From: Strigamia acuminata
Lineage: Eukaryota > Arthropoda > Chilopoda > Geophilomorpha > Linotaeniidae
Assembly (NCBI GenBank): GCA_949358305.1
Contig: CASHSZ010000031.1
Span: 1-63,000 of the forward strand
Reading direction: 5' to 3'
DNA length: 63,000 bases
Shown: in pieces, positions 35,501 to 47,400 of the stretch
Position numbering within the stretch: the first letter of the stretch is position 1
Layout of the letters: each line of letters begins with the position of its first letter
Made by a program: the position numbers and the translations under genes
Notes under the pieces: model-generated
Seen by the model: the letters and a program-made list of their open reading frames with translations, nothing else
Databases searched by the model: none
What the model was told of the DNA's origin: nothing

Positions 35501-36192
35501 GAAATAAATAAATTATTTTCTATTTTTATTTCGCGAATTAGGCAGAAATATTTATTTATTTATGTGTTTGTTTATCTATTTTTCATCAATAATAATAATA
35601 ATAATAATATTGTTAATCGTGAGACAATTTTTCCACTCACCGTCATCGTGGTTGCAACTTCGGTTGACCCCTCCTCGGTTTCTAATTTTTCATTTTCCAT
35701 CTTCCCACCTTCCGTCTCTTTGTTTGCGTCGGATGTCTGTAAGGGAGAGAAAATAAAAAATAAAAATAAAAATAAAAACATTTTTCGTTTGTGTCGGCAT
35801 ATTCCGCTCTAAACGCGCGATTTGAAAACGACCACAAATCCGTGCTCGACGACGGTGCGTGGCAACGAGTGGACCAATACGGTATACACGTGTGCATATG
35901 AATCGATGAATCGTGTATAAATCAATAAATAAAAAATGTATACATTCGTCTAATTTTAATAAACCTCGTTCGCCGTCGATCGGGTAAAAATCATCCACGT
36001 TACACCGCAAACGCTCACTCACGTACACTCCCGCGACCAAACACAAAAATCCATGCGCGTTGTTCGACGACCACATGTGTGCACACGTACGACCACGGAC
36101 GCGATTCATTGACAAAAATATCGCAAAAATTCGTAAAAGCCGCCCAAATTTACCTGCGGAGACGCGACCGAGCATAAACTTCCCGCTTCCAT
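32527..36192 (-). CDS. Gene G: seven-exon acidic repeat protein
   Basis: Exons in coding order: 36192-36154, 35736-35641, 35118-35065, 34716-34465, 33801-33709, 33359-33280 and 33208-32527. Introns 1-5 are phase 0 and intron 6 is phase 2. The product is about 431 residues. Start MEAGSLCSVASPQ. Exons 2-4 are Glu/Ser-rich; exon 4 has a Val/Glu/Arg helix (LVERVVERVVERRVDRLIER), a probable coiled coil. The last exon holds about a dozen copies of a 13-residue EETVSETEKEKAV-type word from a 39-bp minisatellite and ends in a Lys-rich stretch (KKKRKTVEKVEKEVFEVT). The opposite strand of that exon is also open, which is a by-product of the repeat. The fourth intron holds a MITE. Function unknown; low complexity suggests a disordered nuclear protein. 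Confidence 0.7.
32750..33130. repeat. 39-bp coding minisatellite in gene G
   Basis: Units of about 39 bp (plus strand: GACACAGTCTCTTCCACCGC then CTTCTCCTTCTCCGTCTCC) repeat with small length changes that keep the frame. Confidence 0.85.
33885..34432. mobile_element. MITE-like element inside an intron of gene G
   Basis: The left end reads TATACAGTATATCTGTGATT and the inverse of the right end reads TATACACCGTATATCTCCAA, so ~20-bp imperfect terminal inverted repeats are present. The interior repeats words such as ATAGCGCACGGG and ATAACGCGCGGG, typical of this class of MITE. No coding capacity. Confidence 0.55.
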
Positions 36193-36199
36193 TTCCAGT

Positions 36200-36615
36200 T
36201 CATGTATGCTCGCTACCAGTTTGTTGACGCGACACCTGTTGGCGATTCCGCGAATGATTTTGATTCAAAGTCTCCGATTTACACCCGTTTTTAAGAGCTA
36301 CGATGTTTTGGTTTTGGAGTCGGCTATGTGATCGTTTTTTAATTAAAAACGAAACAATTTTGGGTCAGACGATAATATTTTGGGCTCCGTTATAATTTCG
36401 AGCGCGCGATCGTGAGCGGGGTGCTGTGATGCCCACTTCACTCCAGTCGCGTTTAAACAAACCAACAAGTTCGGGTTTCTGTCCCCTTTACTCATTTGTT
36501 TATTTTGGAGTTTTTATCGTGGGTCAAAAACGTTGACCAGAGGCGACGTCACATGTACAAAAGGGCAATAAAAGTACAAGTTTACTCGAATGGAGAAAAC
36601 ATTGCGTATATATAA

Positions 36616-36653
<38 letters not shown>

Positions 36654-38080
36654 TTATTTATTTACTGTCTACGCGCGGCCACATAAATAAATTCAATGGG
36701 AACCCCGTGGAATCGTGTGTTGCATTCACGCCCAATAGATGGCGTTGTTTATTTATTTATTTATTTATTTATTTATTTTAACTAATGCAGGTGTAACATC
36801 CGGTTGGTCCGGCGTGCGACGAGAGACTGGGCGGTGTTTAAGTTTGACTGTTTATTATCGACGAATAGAGTAAACAATAAGTAAATTCTTCGAAGACGGA
36901 GAACATCGGGAGAAGTGGGTAACACTAAAACTCGATTGAAACGGGCAAAAGACGGTAGAGAGGCGCTAATAAATCCGTTCGAGTGACATCGGGTCGTGAA
37001 AACGACCTAACTAGCTTCGATTAACTGGCAGGAACTAATAAACGTTTATTCGAGTCGACAGTCTAAACGGGCATAAACTGTCTAAAAGTGATGGTGACGG
37101 GAGCAGTTCGGGACGGGAATTGGTAAAACCCGAAAACAGAGAAGACTCGCAACAAAAGCAATGGCCGCCGTTGGAAACGACGAGAAATAAGCGTCAGCGG
37201 ATGAAGACAAACTAGGTCGGAGCCCGGGAGGAAAAAAAAGCCGCGAAAACAAGCACAACAGGTGAGTAAAATTCGGATGCCTGAGTTCAAATAAATCCCG
37301 GGGAAATAAACTGAAGAGTGTACGTTTTTTCTAGGACAATAATGCGGGTCCATCGGGGAGAGAATAGGACGCACCGCGGTCCTCTCACAACTATATTGGA
37401 AATAGAAAGGGACAACGAGGACGCATTTGTCGACAACGAAGCGACAGAGAGTGGAAAATAGGAAAGGAAGGGCAATTAGATGAGTTCTTTTTACATCACA
37501 TACTTCTGACAGCGTATTAAAAAACAGATTGTTCTCATTTTTGCAGGAAACACGATGCGCAGACGGTTTGCTACGTGTCATTCTCGGTTGCTCGCGACAG
37601 GTGCCACACGGAGTCCTCGCGTCGTTCTTGCGTGTTGACACACATACATACTCGCGCGCGCATACACACAAGGCCATTCGAATCGATGTTACAGAATCTG
37701 GAAGAAATTTAACGAATTTGCGTGCATTGTTTTTCGCACAACGTTGCTGAAGGACCGTTCATCCATCGAAATTACGGGTGCATGTAGAAAAAAACTGATT
37801 TATGACTTTATTTCTATTTTTCATACAGGTTAACGATGTTAAACCGAGTGAAATAATGCGGATCGAATCTTTTTAATACGAGTTGATTTATTTGGTTTGA
37901 ACGAATTGAATTAATTTATCTTGAATTTCAGGTGGAAGAAAAACAAGTGACCGACTAGATATAAAATCGAGTGTTTCGCGACACCTGGAACGAAACGAGT
38001 TGTTGGATGGGTGAAATATGATCAGAAAATGTATAAATATTTGAATTTTAACCAGACGTTTTATGATTGCAGGATTTTGT
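36200..38080. other. Long stretch without a supported gene
   Basis: It contains an (AT)n run (about 36605-36650), a (TTTA)n run (about 36745-36780), a CGCCAT element on the minus strand (36739-36744) that could belong to gene G, and unique DNA. A minus frame at 37063-37677 (204 codons) has no family feature. Several C/T-rich AG acceptors between 37.5 and 38.1 kb suggest a spliced transcript, perhaps non-coding. Confidence 0.4.
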
Positions 38081-38134
38081 TAAACTGATTGATTAATTGC
38101 AACCTAGACGTGGCGTGTTGCCTCCTAGTGGACG

Positions 38135-38350
38135 ATGGTATCAGCTCCTGGTGCGTCAACAAGAAGGACGTGCAGTCTGTGTCTCCTCTACGACGACACC
38201 GAGTCTGGTCGCTCGAAATGCTCCGTTGCGATGCCGGGCAATGGGCCGCTCAGCACGTACACGCTCGTCGACGGCGCGCGTCCCATCGCTGCGGACCCGG
38301 GGTGCTGCAAGGAGAAGACAGGCAGACGGATAGATGGAATTAATAATTAA
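38135..38350 (+). CDS. Possible small Cys-containing protein
   Basis: A 71-codon frame begins MVSAPGASTRRTCSLCLLYD and contains four further Cys residues, ending KTGRRIDGINN. It follows a splice-acceptor-like ATTGCAG at about 38075. Two overlapping frames are also open, so the coding frame is uncertain. No homolog was recognised. Confidence 0.25.
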   Translation: MVSAPGASTRRTCSLCLLYDDTESGRSKCSVAMPGNGPLSTYTLVDGARPIAADPGCCKEKTGRRIDGINN

Positions 38351-38429
38351 ATTGAAAATTTGATTCAACTTTTGGGGTGACTAAAACTCAAAGACAAAGT
38401 TTGTAATTTACTCGCATCGAAAGATAAAT

Positions 38430-38452
38430 TAGTTGTTGTTGTTGTTGTTGTT

Positions 38453-38482
<30 letters not shown>
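38430..38482. repeat. (TTG)n and poly-T tract
   Basis: About seven TTG units followed by a T-run of roughly 30 bases. Confidence 0.9.
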
Positions 38483-38483
<1 letters not shown>

Positions 38484-38539
38484 CAAAATACTATTTATTA
38501 ATAAAATGTTACACGATGATTGTTCCACATTGATTATTT

Positions 38540-41060
38540 GTTGATTATTTGTTTTACAATTACACTTTCAATTCTCGGTGAGCAGTTCTTTGCGTTCCGA
38601 CGCGTCGCTATCGAGATTGATGTCGGGTCTCGTTCGATTGGCTGCGTTCAAATCAATCAAAACTGTGAACACAGGGCCAACGCAAATCGCGAAATCCACA
38701 CGCCCATCAATCAATCAACCACGGAGTTTAAATAAATGAATAAACAAATAATTTAATAAATGAACAATGCCGACACCGCGGAAGCATGTTTCCGAACGTT
38801 TCGGTGCCGACGCGCATTCGTGAGTAAAGCGCATGTCGACTTACCGGCGAGATCGCGTCACCCGTTAATAGTACGCGCGTTTGAACGCGGCCTAGTGCGC
38901 GACGAGGCGCGCAATGCGGGGTAGAAGAGCGGGCATCGTTTCCACCGCGTATTACGACATTTACGGGGGCGGGTCGCAGGGATAAATTAACACGAGTCGA
39001 ATCGAATCGAATCAACCCGACAGGAGCTTTTTTTTGGAACAATGTGTCGGGGCTGCCGGCGCTCGTCCGTCGACACCAGCTGCCCCTATTTGCCGCGAAT
39101 GCGACCCTTTGCACGACCCTTTGTACCGTGCAAACCGGCACTGGTTTGGCCGATGACAACACAGGATAGATTAAAAGTGATGAGACAAATCCACCACCGG
39201 AACCCTCCGAATATCCGCGAGGACCCGGAACGGTCTGAAACCGTTTGTTTGTTTGTCTGTTTGTTTGCAAATCCATCGAACGTAGTGACGAAAACTCACT
39301 TCTCCTACGCTGGCGCGTCGAGTACAATGGGGTGAAAATAAAATCGTAAACCAATAGAGGCGTTCGTGGCCTCGTTTCGTGCAACACTTGTCACCGATTT
39401 CTATTCTTTTATTTAACTCGACACGATCGTTTGCGCGCGGGATTTGACGCCCGTTCGCGTAATCCGCGTCCTTTAATGGACGCCAAAAATGTTTGTTGCG
39501 ACGGTAGCGCGTTCTGGCGGCAATTTAGCGCAATGAAGCGCGATCACGGCGGACCAGAGAGAGAGAGAAAGAGAAATCGACACGACTCGACGGGAACTTA
39601 TTTTTGGAACAAATTTATTGGGGGCTGCCGTCACCAGCTGCCCCGTATGCCCGTATGCCGATGCAATAGAGAAAACACTTTTTACAACGCATAAATGACA
39701 TCTACTCCACCACGAACACCCCGAGGGTATTGAGACACGAAAAGGACGAAACAGGTCCGTTTAAGCGCTCAGCGCTTGATGGCTCCTTGTTCGAAACAAG
39801 TGTGTCTGGTCTGGGTTTGAAAATGTCCGCAGAGTCGGTCGAATCCAACGACAACAACTGCGTCGCCGGGGATGGTGCGAGGCGTCCGGAAGCCAGTTCT
39901 AAAATGTAAAATGTAATTTGTTTTCAATTTTTTTGTTGGGATCGACCCCAACGAAGATAATCTCATTAAACAATGGAGCACGAACCGCGAAACTGATCCC
40001 ATGATCGGGAAATCGAACTCCAGTCGTCCGCCCATCGTCGATCGCCAGGTATCTTTAAGCGATAAACATGTCGCGCCTCGAGAGTTCGTGGATCTGATCT
40101 GACTTAATCTGACCTGGATCGAACCCGAATTTGAATCTTAATTTTACGTATTTTTTAGCGTTTCAACATTACGTCAGTTTCCTTTTATTCAACAATTATA
40201 CTTTTAATTTTCGTCGATAGTTATTTGCATTCCGACGCGTTGCTATCGAATTTGACGTCGGGTCTCGGTCGATTGGCTGCGTTCAAGTCAGAATTGCGAA
40301 CACGGGACCAATACACAGGCCGCCGTAACGCTAAAAATGAGGGACCTTTCCGCAATTTGCACACCACGAGGTCCGAATAGATGAATTAATAAATAAGTAA
40401 ACGAATAAACAAATAAATAAACAATGCCGACGCCGTAGAAACGTGTAGAAGCGTGTTTCTGGACGTTTCAGTGCCGGTGCGCATCCGTGAGTAAAGTGTG
40501 CGTCGATTTAGCGGCGTGATCGCGTCACCCTTAATTGTACGCGCGTTTAAATGCGATCTAATGCGCGATGAGGCGCGCAATACGGGGTAGAAGAGCGGGG
40601 CATTGTTTCAACCGCGTAGATCGCAGAGATAAATTAACACGATACGAATCGAATCGAATCAACTCGACAGGAGCTTTATTTGAAACAATGTGTCGGGGCT
40701 GCCGGCGCTCGTCGGCGCCAACTGCCCCTATTTGTCGCGAACGCGACCCTCCGACCATTCGCGTCTGGCCAGTGACGACGCAGAATAAAACGAGCGCAAT
40801 CAAACCGATGCCACACACCGGAACCCTCCGGATATCCGCGAGGGCCCGGAACGCTCTGAGAATGTTCGCAAAGTCCGGTCGAGCGCAATCTCAAAAACTC
40901 GCGTCGATTACATGGTGCGAGACAACCGGAAAAGAAAAAATAAAATATACAACGGCGGATTTTCCACAAAATCTTTGTTCCAGTAGGTCGCTGCGAGGAT
41001 AATCTAATTATTGGTCGGAACACAAATCGCGGAACCGACTCCAAGATCAGGAAATTAAAC
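38540..41060 (+). repeat. R1 dispersed repeat, adjacent long copies
   Basis: Two long copies align over several hundred bp (38580-39090 with 40210-40735), and a shortened hairpin copy lies at 39600-39660. Shared blocks include CGACGTCGGGTCTCG-type words, the AATGCCGACGCCGTAGAAAC block, GTACGCGCGTTT, the GGAACAA...GGGGCTGCC hairpin, and the GGATATCCGCGAGGG and AATTAAACTTTGATCGT blocks. No long reading frame is conserved between copies. Confidence 0.75.
40695..40728 (+). repeat. R1 hairpin motif (best example)
   Basis: GGGGC...GCCCC encloses GGCGC-TCGTC-GGCGCC, preceded by a TTTATTTGAAACAA block. Related copies start near 39049, 39620 (inner stem lost), 43514, 44244, 46088, 53045, 54163, 59233, 60128, 61166 and 61780. 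The inner stem varies (CGC/GCG here, CAC/GTG at 46088) while pairing is kept. Confidence 0.7.
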
Positions 41061-41403
41061 TTTGATCGTTTTCCCTATTATGCACATTTTTTGTTCCGAG
41101 TGGCAATGTCCGGTACGCGCGCGTCCGTCCCCTCCCTCTTTCTACCCGGACACCAAGACCCGGTGGACGATAGGTTGTGTGGACACTCGAATATTCGGGG
41201 TTCGGTCCTTTGCATTTATTCATAATGAAGACTCTTCTTACGTACAACTTAGCGTTATTTTTTTTCCCGCGTGTATTGTTTGCCGTCAACATGTTTAAAG
41301 TGCGTGCCGACTCGATCAGCGACCAAATAAGCGGAGTTGTAAACCCACGCCAAATTGAACGACTGCGGAAATATCGTCGCCAGTCCACGCATGCTCCACT
41401 TGG

Positions 41404-41437
<34 letters not shown>

Positions 41438-41857
41438 GCTCACCCACTCACTCGCTTTCTCTCGCTCTCACTCTCGCTCTCGCTCAAGCTCTCGTCGACA
41501 CCACGTTGCAGTGAAGCACGAAGCTTCGCTTCAATTGTCGCCATTTTTAAATCGAGCTAGAGCCGGGCAAAGACAGTTTGCGTTTGCAGTTGCGTGTTTT
41601 GTTTCGTTTCGTTAAACGTGAGTGAGCGAGCGAGTGAACGAGCGAATGAGCCAAGTGTTTTGTGGTATCATTTGTCAATTATTCCCGCCCAATTATGCAC
41701 GTATTGTATCCGTGAGCGCGCGCAGAAAAAATTTGTTTGTTTGGTCATTGTTGCTAACAGAAAATGAAGCTCAATTTAATAACCCATTTGTTTTTGTTTT
41801 TTTTGTTTTTTTTTCTTTTTCTTTTGATTTTATCTATCGCGTTTTTTTCGTTTTCAG

Positions 41858-42549
41858 AGACCATGATGACAGGAACATGGAAGGTGAAAGGGGAAGGGGA
41901 AACATCGTCCATCTCGACGCCCGTTCTCCGTGCGACGCGGACTAGAACCACATCGCCGTCGTCGACTGCCGCTATCGCGTCGGTACCGCTCGATCCCGCT
42001 TTGTCCAAGCGTCCAGGCAGGCAGAAAAGGGGTAAACTGACGCTGATCAAGAGGGTACGCGCCACGTCTTGGGTTTTATTTATTTGCTTATTCTCTTTTT
42101 TTTTTTTTTTTCTCCCTTTCCCTTTCCAGTCGCGAAGAGAGACATCATTGCCGCCGCCGTCTTCACCTTCGGTGCTGCGGGAAGAGAGATTGGCAACAAG
42201 GGTCGAGGCGGTGATAACAGAAAAAATGGAGAATGTGGTGAAGAATGTGGTGAAGAATGTGGTGGAGAATGTGGCGGAGAATGTGGTGGAGAAGGTTATG
42301 GCGAAGCGAATGGAGAAGGTGTTGGCGGAGCAACTGGACAAAGTGGTTGCGGAGCGAATGGAGAAAGCGGCGAGATGGCGGGAAAAGAAGACGAAGACGT
42401 TGTGCGTGTTGAAGTCGGTGGGGAAGAAGCTAGAGGCGGTGCAGGCGGAGGTGAAGGAAATGGAGATGGACATGGTGGACATGATGGAGGAGGAAGATGG
42501 CTGTGGTTACGAAGGACTCGATGATAACGGTGATGAAAAGGAGTGGTAG
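41858..42549 (+). CDS. Gene F: two-exon coiled-coil protein with acidic tail
   Basis: Coding exons 41863-42054 and 42130-42549 have a phase-0 intron and give about 203 residues. The exon starts at an acceptor (TTTTCAG) five bases before the ATG, so a 5' UTR intron is likely; a probable 5' UTR exon ends at about 41618 (TTAAAC|GTGAGT). Exon 1 is Ser/Thr/Arg-rich and ends KRPGRQKRGKLTLIKR. Exon 2 begins SRRETSLPPPSSPS, like gene 1 exon 3, then carries a heptad-type helix with repeated NVVKNVV/VVEKVMAKRMEKV words and an acidic end (DDNGDEKEW). A CGCCAT element lies at 41539-41544. Same layout as genes 1, C, D and E. Function unknown. Confidence 0.68.
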
Positions 42550-42899
42550 GGAGAAGGGGTGATGGGCCCTGGAGACGATGGTTACGATGTGACCGACAGT
42601 GACCACAACCAAGATTCTATCAAATAAATAGATAAATAAATTGACAAGTGTACTCATAATTGTTGTATAGATTCTTTCGATCGAATAAACATTGTTTTAA
42701 TATAGTTGTTGTCACGGTTCATACTTTGGCGAAAGCATGTCTGGCGATGGCAAGGGGCGCACGAGTGGCTACTCGCATGTCGTCCCCTGGGACATGCAGA
42801 CTCGCTCTCGGACCTCAGGACTCATATTGTCGTCTGGCTCGCGTAGACAGCGTAGACAGCGATGGGGCAAGAAGTCTGGGAGATAAAGTTAAAATCTGA

Positions 42900-44720
42900 A
42901 ACTGCAAATTTTTCACAAAACATTTGTTTCAATCGGTCCCAACGACGATAATCTAATTAACAGTTGGAGCGCAAACCACGAAACCGATTCGACGATTGTG
43001 GGATTAAACTTTCATTGTCTTCCATGGGTATTTTTTATTCCACAGGGTGTCCCACGCGCGCGTGTCTACTCCTTTCTCTTTTCTCCGTCCGGGGACCCAT
43101 TTCCAATCAAACTTTTTTTGTCCGGCGCCCAAAAGCCCGGACAGATCCACGAAATCCGCAGCGAAATCACGAGCTTGGGGTCGGCGTATAGGTCGCACGC
43201 ATCTCCCGAGGATTAAATATATAAACAATTAAACTAGTGTTTTTGCACAATTATTTGGAACAAACAATCGCTATAACCAAACAATACCAACGCCGTGAAA
43301 GCGTACGGGAGCGCGTATCTGAACATCCCGGCACCAATGTACCACCATGAACGCGACACCCTTAACGATACGCGCGTTTAAATGTGACCCAATGCGCGAT
43401 AAGACACGTGACGCATCATTTTCACCACGTATTGTGACATTTACGAAATTTACGGTATTTACGGGACGAGTGAAGGAATCTAATCAACTCGATCTTATTT
43501 TAGAACAAGTTATTGGGGGCTGCCAATGCTGGCTGCCCGTATTCTGCGTGGCGAGAAGATAGGACCCCGTCCTTTTTGCGCGCCAATACCCTCGGAATGT
43601 TTGTGGTGGAGTGGTCCCTACTCTGAAGTAAGCGTGTCTGGTCTCGATCGACCTAGAGGCGCTTGCAAATCCACCGAACGCAATGACACAAACTCACGTC
43701 GAAAGCGATGGCGCGAGACGCCGGAAAGACAAAATTAAAATATGAAACGACGGATATTTTGCAAAACTCTTATTCTAGTCGGTCACTGCGAAGGTAATCT
43801 TAGTGACGACCGAAGTACGGGGGTAGATTTTATTCTGTTTTGTGTCTGTCTGGTACCGATCACCCACCCATCACCCACCCGTCTCCGATCATCGGGCACC
43901 TATGAGCGATAAACGCTCCCCTCCACGCTTGGCATGTCGCGCCTCGACAGTTCGCGGATCGAACCTGAATTCGAATCCGAATTTTGCGTTCTCTTTATCG
44001 TTTCAACGTTACGAGGGTTTCTTTTTATCAAAAACGATTACATTTTCAATTCTCGTCGGTAATTAACTGCGTTCCGGGCACTTTGCGGACGTTTATCCAC
44101 GTTGACAAACATCATCGTCGACGCCCAATTCGAAAACCCGTGTCACACTCACCCGCATCGCATCACGCGCGTCATCGCGTGTAGGAACGCGCGTATCGAA
44201 AACAACGTTGTGGTAGCTTGGATTTATTTTGGAACAATTTGTCGGGGCTGTCGGCGCGCATCGGTCGCCAACTGCCCCGTGTTCTCCGACGAACCCACTT
44301 TGGAGTATATTTCGACGAACCAGGGAGTGTTCGTGGCGGAGCAGAACAACCGTATCAAATCGATTCAGGAAATTTCGACCGAAACCCTCGGATCTCCATG
44401 ATGGCTCGAAGCGAACGAATTCAAAGTGTCTGCAAACTCGTCGAACGCGATTATACAAACTCGCATCGCTTACGATGGTGCAACGTGTACCGCGAGTTGA
44501 AATTTAAATCGTAAACCGATCGGAGCGTTCGCGATCTTCGTTTCGGACAACACCCAGTTCTATAATCTAATTAATCGTTGGGACACTCGACGTGGAATCG
44601 GTTCCACCGTCGATAAATCAATTTCTATATTTCGAGGATTTTTATTTAACTCCGCGCGAGCGCCTGTGTGATGTAATTTCTCACAACCGCCACGCCATCT
44701 GACGTAACCCGTGTCTCATT
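42900..44720 (+). repeat. R1 dispersed repeat, further copies
   Basis: Blocks of R1 recur here: AATCTAATTAA...GGAGC at about 42950, GTACGCGCGTTT-like words at about 43370, hairpins at 43514 and 44244, and the ATTTAAATCGTAAACCGATC and CCTCGGATCTCCATGATGGC blocks near 44390-44520, the latter nearly repeated at 46250-46390. No gene was supported inside. Confidence 0.7.
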
Positions 44721-44795
44721 TGCATCCAAATCAAGTTCAGACACGATACAAGACTGTTTTCCGCGTCTCGTTGGCGTTCCTCGCAACATTGAACC

Positions 44796-45339
44796 ATGTT
44801 CCAGGTAATTCCAGAAACAGATACGAATTGTTTCGTATAATTTTTAATCTAAAACTTCTCTTATTCAGCCGAAACCGCTTGAACCCACGAACGAACATCC
44901 CTTGCTCAAGGTGAAGATAGGGAATCTCGCGCGTAATGCCCTGGTAATCGAGTGGTCGCGCTTCTGCGCCATCGACGAACGTTTATTCGAAGAAACGGGC
45001 TACCCTCGGGACAGTATCCGCGAACTAGACGACGACGACGATAGACACCGGTACCTAAAAAACATCGTTGGTGACCATTTCCAAATAATTGGACAGATCA
45101 AGATGAACGTCGAGTGGGTGAATCGAGGCACCGAAACCAACTTCATCGTCGTGACGAAAGAAAGAACTCTCGTCTTGGGGATGCGTTTCCTTTGGGACTC
45201 GAATATGTCTTGCGCGCGGTTTGATCGATTCTTCAAAGACCGTAAACTTGGCGTCACCATCCCATTCGAGTATGGATTTGTTCCATGGACAAATTTGTAC
45301 TTTGTCGAATATCCAGATAAAATGTACAAGTGTCAATAA
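44796..45339 (+). CDS. Gene K: retropepsin-like protein lacking the catalytic Asp
   Basis: Exons 44796-44804 (MFQ) and 44869-45339 have a phase-0 intron and give 159 residues. The fold pattern resembles the protease of the gypsy element at 3.1-5.1 kb. HPLLKVKIGNLARNALV corresponds to the first strands. Where DSGA-type residues should stand there is IEWSRFC, so the catalytic Asp-Ser/Thr-Gly is lost, followed by a DERLFEETGY helix. About 50 residues later KMNVEWVNRG...NFIVVTKERTLVLGMRFL matches the second half, including the LG core. Spacing between the blocks agrees with the retroelement protease within a few residues. An intron and a complete frame argue against a fresh insertion. It may be a domesticated, non-catalytic protease relative (inference). 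A CGCCAT element lies at 44693-44698. Confidence 0.55.
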
Positions 45340-45344
45340 ATGGC

Positions 45345-46040
45345 AATCCTATGTGTGAATGGGGTAAAAAATGTGGGAAAAAAATGTTATACAAATAAAT
45401 AACTGTCGTTTTCGCGTAACTTTTTCGGCGTTATTCCACCATATAATCGTCGCTTCAATGTATCGTTGTTTCATCGTTTCGTTTTATTCCGTTTTATTTG
45501 TTTATTTGTTTTTATTTTTATTTTTATTTATTTATTTATTTTATTTTATTTTTTTTTTTTTTTTATAACATTCTGCAAACTGTAAAAACTGTAAAAACTT
45601 TAAATATAGATATTTCAGTGAACAGCGAGTTTGTTTTTATTTTAGACTAGATGGGATACCTGGGTCGAAACGAATTAGGTCGAAACGGGATTTCGACTTT
45701 AGTCATTTCGACCTTAGTATGGAATCCCGGGTGCTCATAGTATTCGAAAATTAAGTAAAGTAAAGTAAAGTTTAGTCATCTTCTTTGGATATTTTTTTTA
45801 CTCCGTTTGGCGTCTTGCGCGCGCGCTTGTTTGCTCCCTTCTCCCTTCTCCGCCTCGAATTTCGTCCCCGGTCGGTCGTTTTCACCCGACACCCAAAAGT
45901 CCAATCCCGACGAACGGATCCACGAATTCCGTCGTGAAATCGCGAACACGTCGTCAACGCACAGGCCACGCGCGTATCACGAGGAACAAATAAATAAACA
46001 ATTAAATGGGTGTTTTTGCACAATTATTTGAAATAAACAC
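45345..46040. other. Intergenic, T-rich, no supported gene
   Basis: Contains (TTTTA)/poly-T at about 45505-45565 and a small inverted-word element near 45655-45740 (repeated GGTCGAAAC and TTTCGACC words). No gene was seen. Confidence 0.5.
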
Positions 46041-46790
46041 GCTTTATAGGTGTGTCTGTCTGTGGGCTTATTTTGGAACAAGTTGTTGGGGCTGCCGACA
46101 CTCGTCGGTGCCAGCTGCCCCGCATTCACCGTAGGTGAGGCGCTCGTTGCCGCAATGGTCGCCGCAATGGTCGCCGGAATGTTCGTGGTGGAGCAGAACA
46201 CCCGTGGGTGGGAAATACCGTTTCAAATCGATTCAGGAAATTTCGACCGAAACCCTCGGATCTCCATGATGGCTCGAAGCGAACGAATTCAAAGTGTATG
46301 CAAACTCGTCGAACGCGATTATACAAACTCGCATCGTCTACGATGGTGCAACGTGTACTGCGAGTTGAAATTAAAATGGTAAACCGATCGGGGCGTTCGC
46401 GATCTTCGACTCAGACGGCACCCAATTCGATAATCTAATTAATCGTTGGGGCACTCGTCGTGGAACTAGTTCCACTGTCGATAAATCGATTTATATATTT
46501 CAAGGACTTTTATTCAACTCCGCTCGAGCGTTTGTGCGCAGGACTTTGTACCTGGTCACGTGGCCTGTAATGTAATTTCCCAGAACCGCCACGCCACCCG
46601 ACGTAAGCCGTGCCCTTCGATGGACGCCAAAGTGTCCATTCGATGCGGATTTTTGCGTTTCCCGCGTTAAAAGGTGTCCTATAAATTCCGAAACCAAGTT
46701 AATCTTGATTTACTTGTCTACGTGGATCTCCCCATATATTTTGTTTTCCAATTTCAATGTGGGAAAGTTTGTCGGTTGCAATTTTTCTCG
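46040..46790 (+). repeat. R1 dispersed repeat copy
   Basis: It has the hairpin at 46088-46121 and the block 46240-46480, nearly identical to 44370-44600. It continues into the GACTTTTATTCAACTC...ATGTAATTTCCCAGAACC block, which recurs at 44635, 56237, 58877 and 62275. Confidence 0.75.
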
Positions 46791-46999
46791 CGCGCACGGC
46801 AATCACGAAAAAATCTCCGACGGTAACGCACTCTGACGGTAATTGTTTTAAATTAAAAAAAAAAAAAATTAGATAGATAGATAGATAGATAGATAGGATA
46901 AAAATTAAAACAAAATAAAGAAGGGTTGAATTTCTCGGACCATCATCATTGTCGCCCAGCAGTCAGTCAGTCTCTTTCTTTCCTTTTTTCTGCACAAAG

Positions 47000-47095
47000 C
47001 AAACGTAAGATCGCGGAAGCGAGACTCGAACCCAGAGTCCACGGCTCCATGCGGCAGGTAGTCCTGCCCACTCGACCACTCTGGGTCGATTATAA
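47000..47095 (-). repeat. tRNA-derived SINE-like copy 2
   Basis: On the minus strand the sequence has TGGTCGAGTGG (A-box-like) and GGGTTCGAGTC (B-box) about 45 bp apart and strongly resembles the copy at 25384. The overlapping frame on this strand is a by-product. Confidence 0.65.
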
Positions 47096-47400
47096 ATTGT
47101 GCTAAAATATAGAAAAGAAGAGAAACAGATAAATAAATAAAATAAATAAAATAAAGACGTATATTTAATCACCCGATGAGATGTTTTTTTTACAATGAGA
47201 AACAAAATATACGCAATATAAACAAACAATACGAGACAATGAGATGGGGGATTGTTGTTTTTATCCCATAAGAGTTGTGTCACATCTTTGACAATTGAAA
47301 AAAAAAAAAAAATAAATGAATAAATAAAATTAAAAACAAAAACAAAAACTAAATCAATCAAACAAACAAACAAACGAGAGTGGGAATAAACCGTCTCCTC

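Noticed and set aside
37063-37677. 204-codon minus-strand frame
   Set aside because: It has no recognisable motif, atypical composition and no splice or promoter support. It was kept only as part of a gene-free region.
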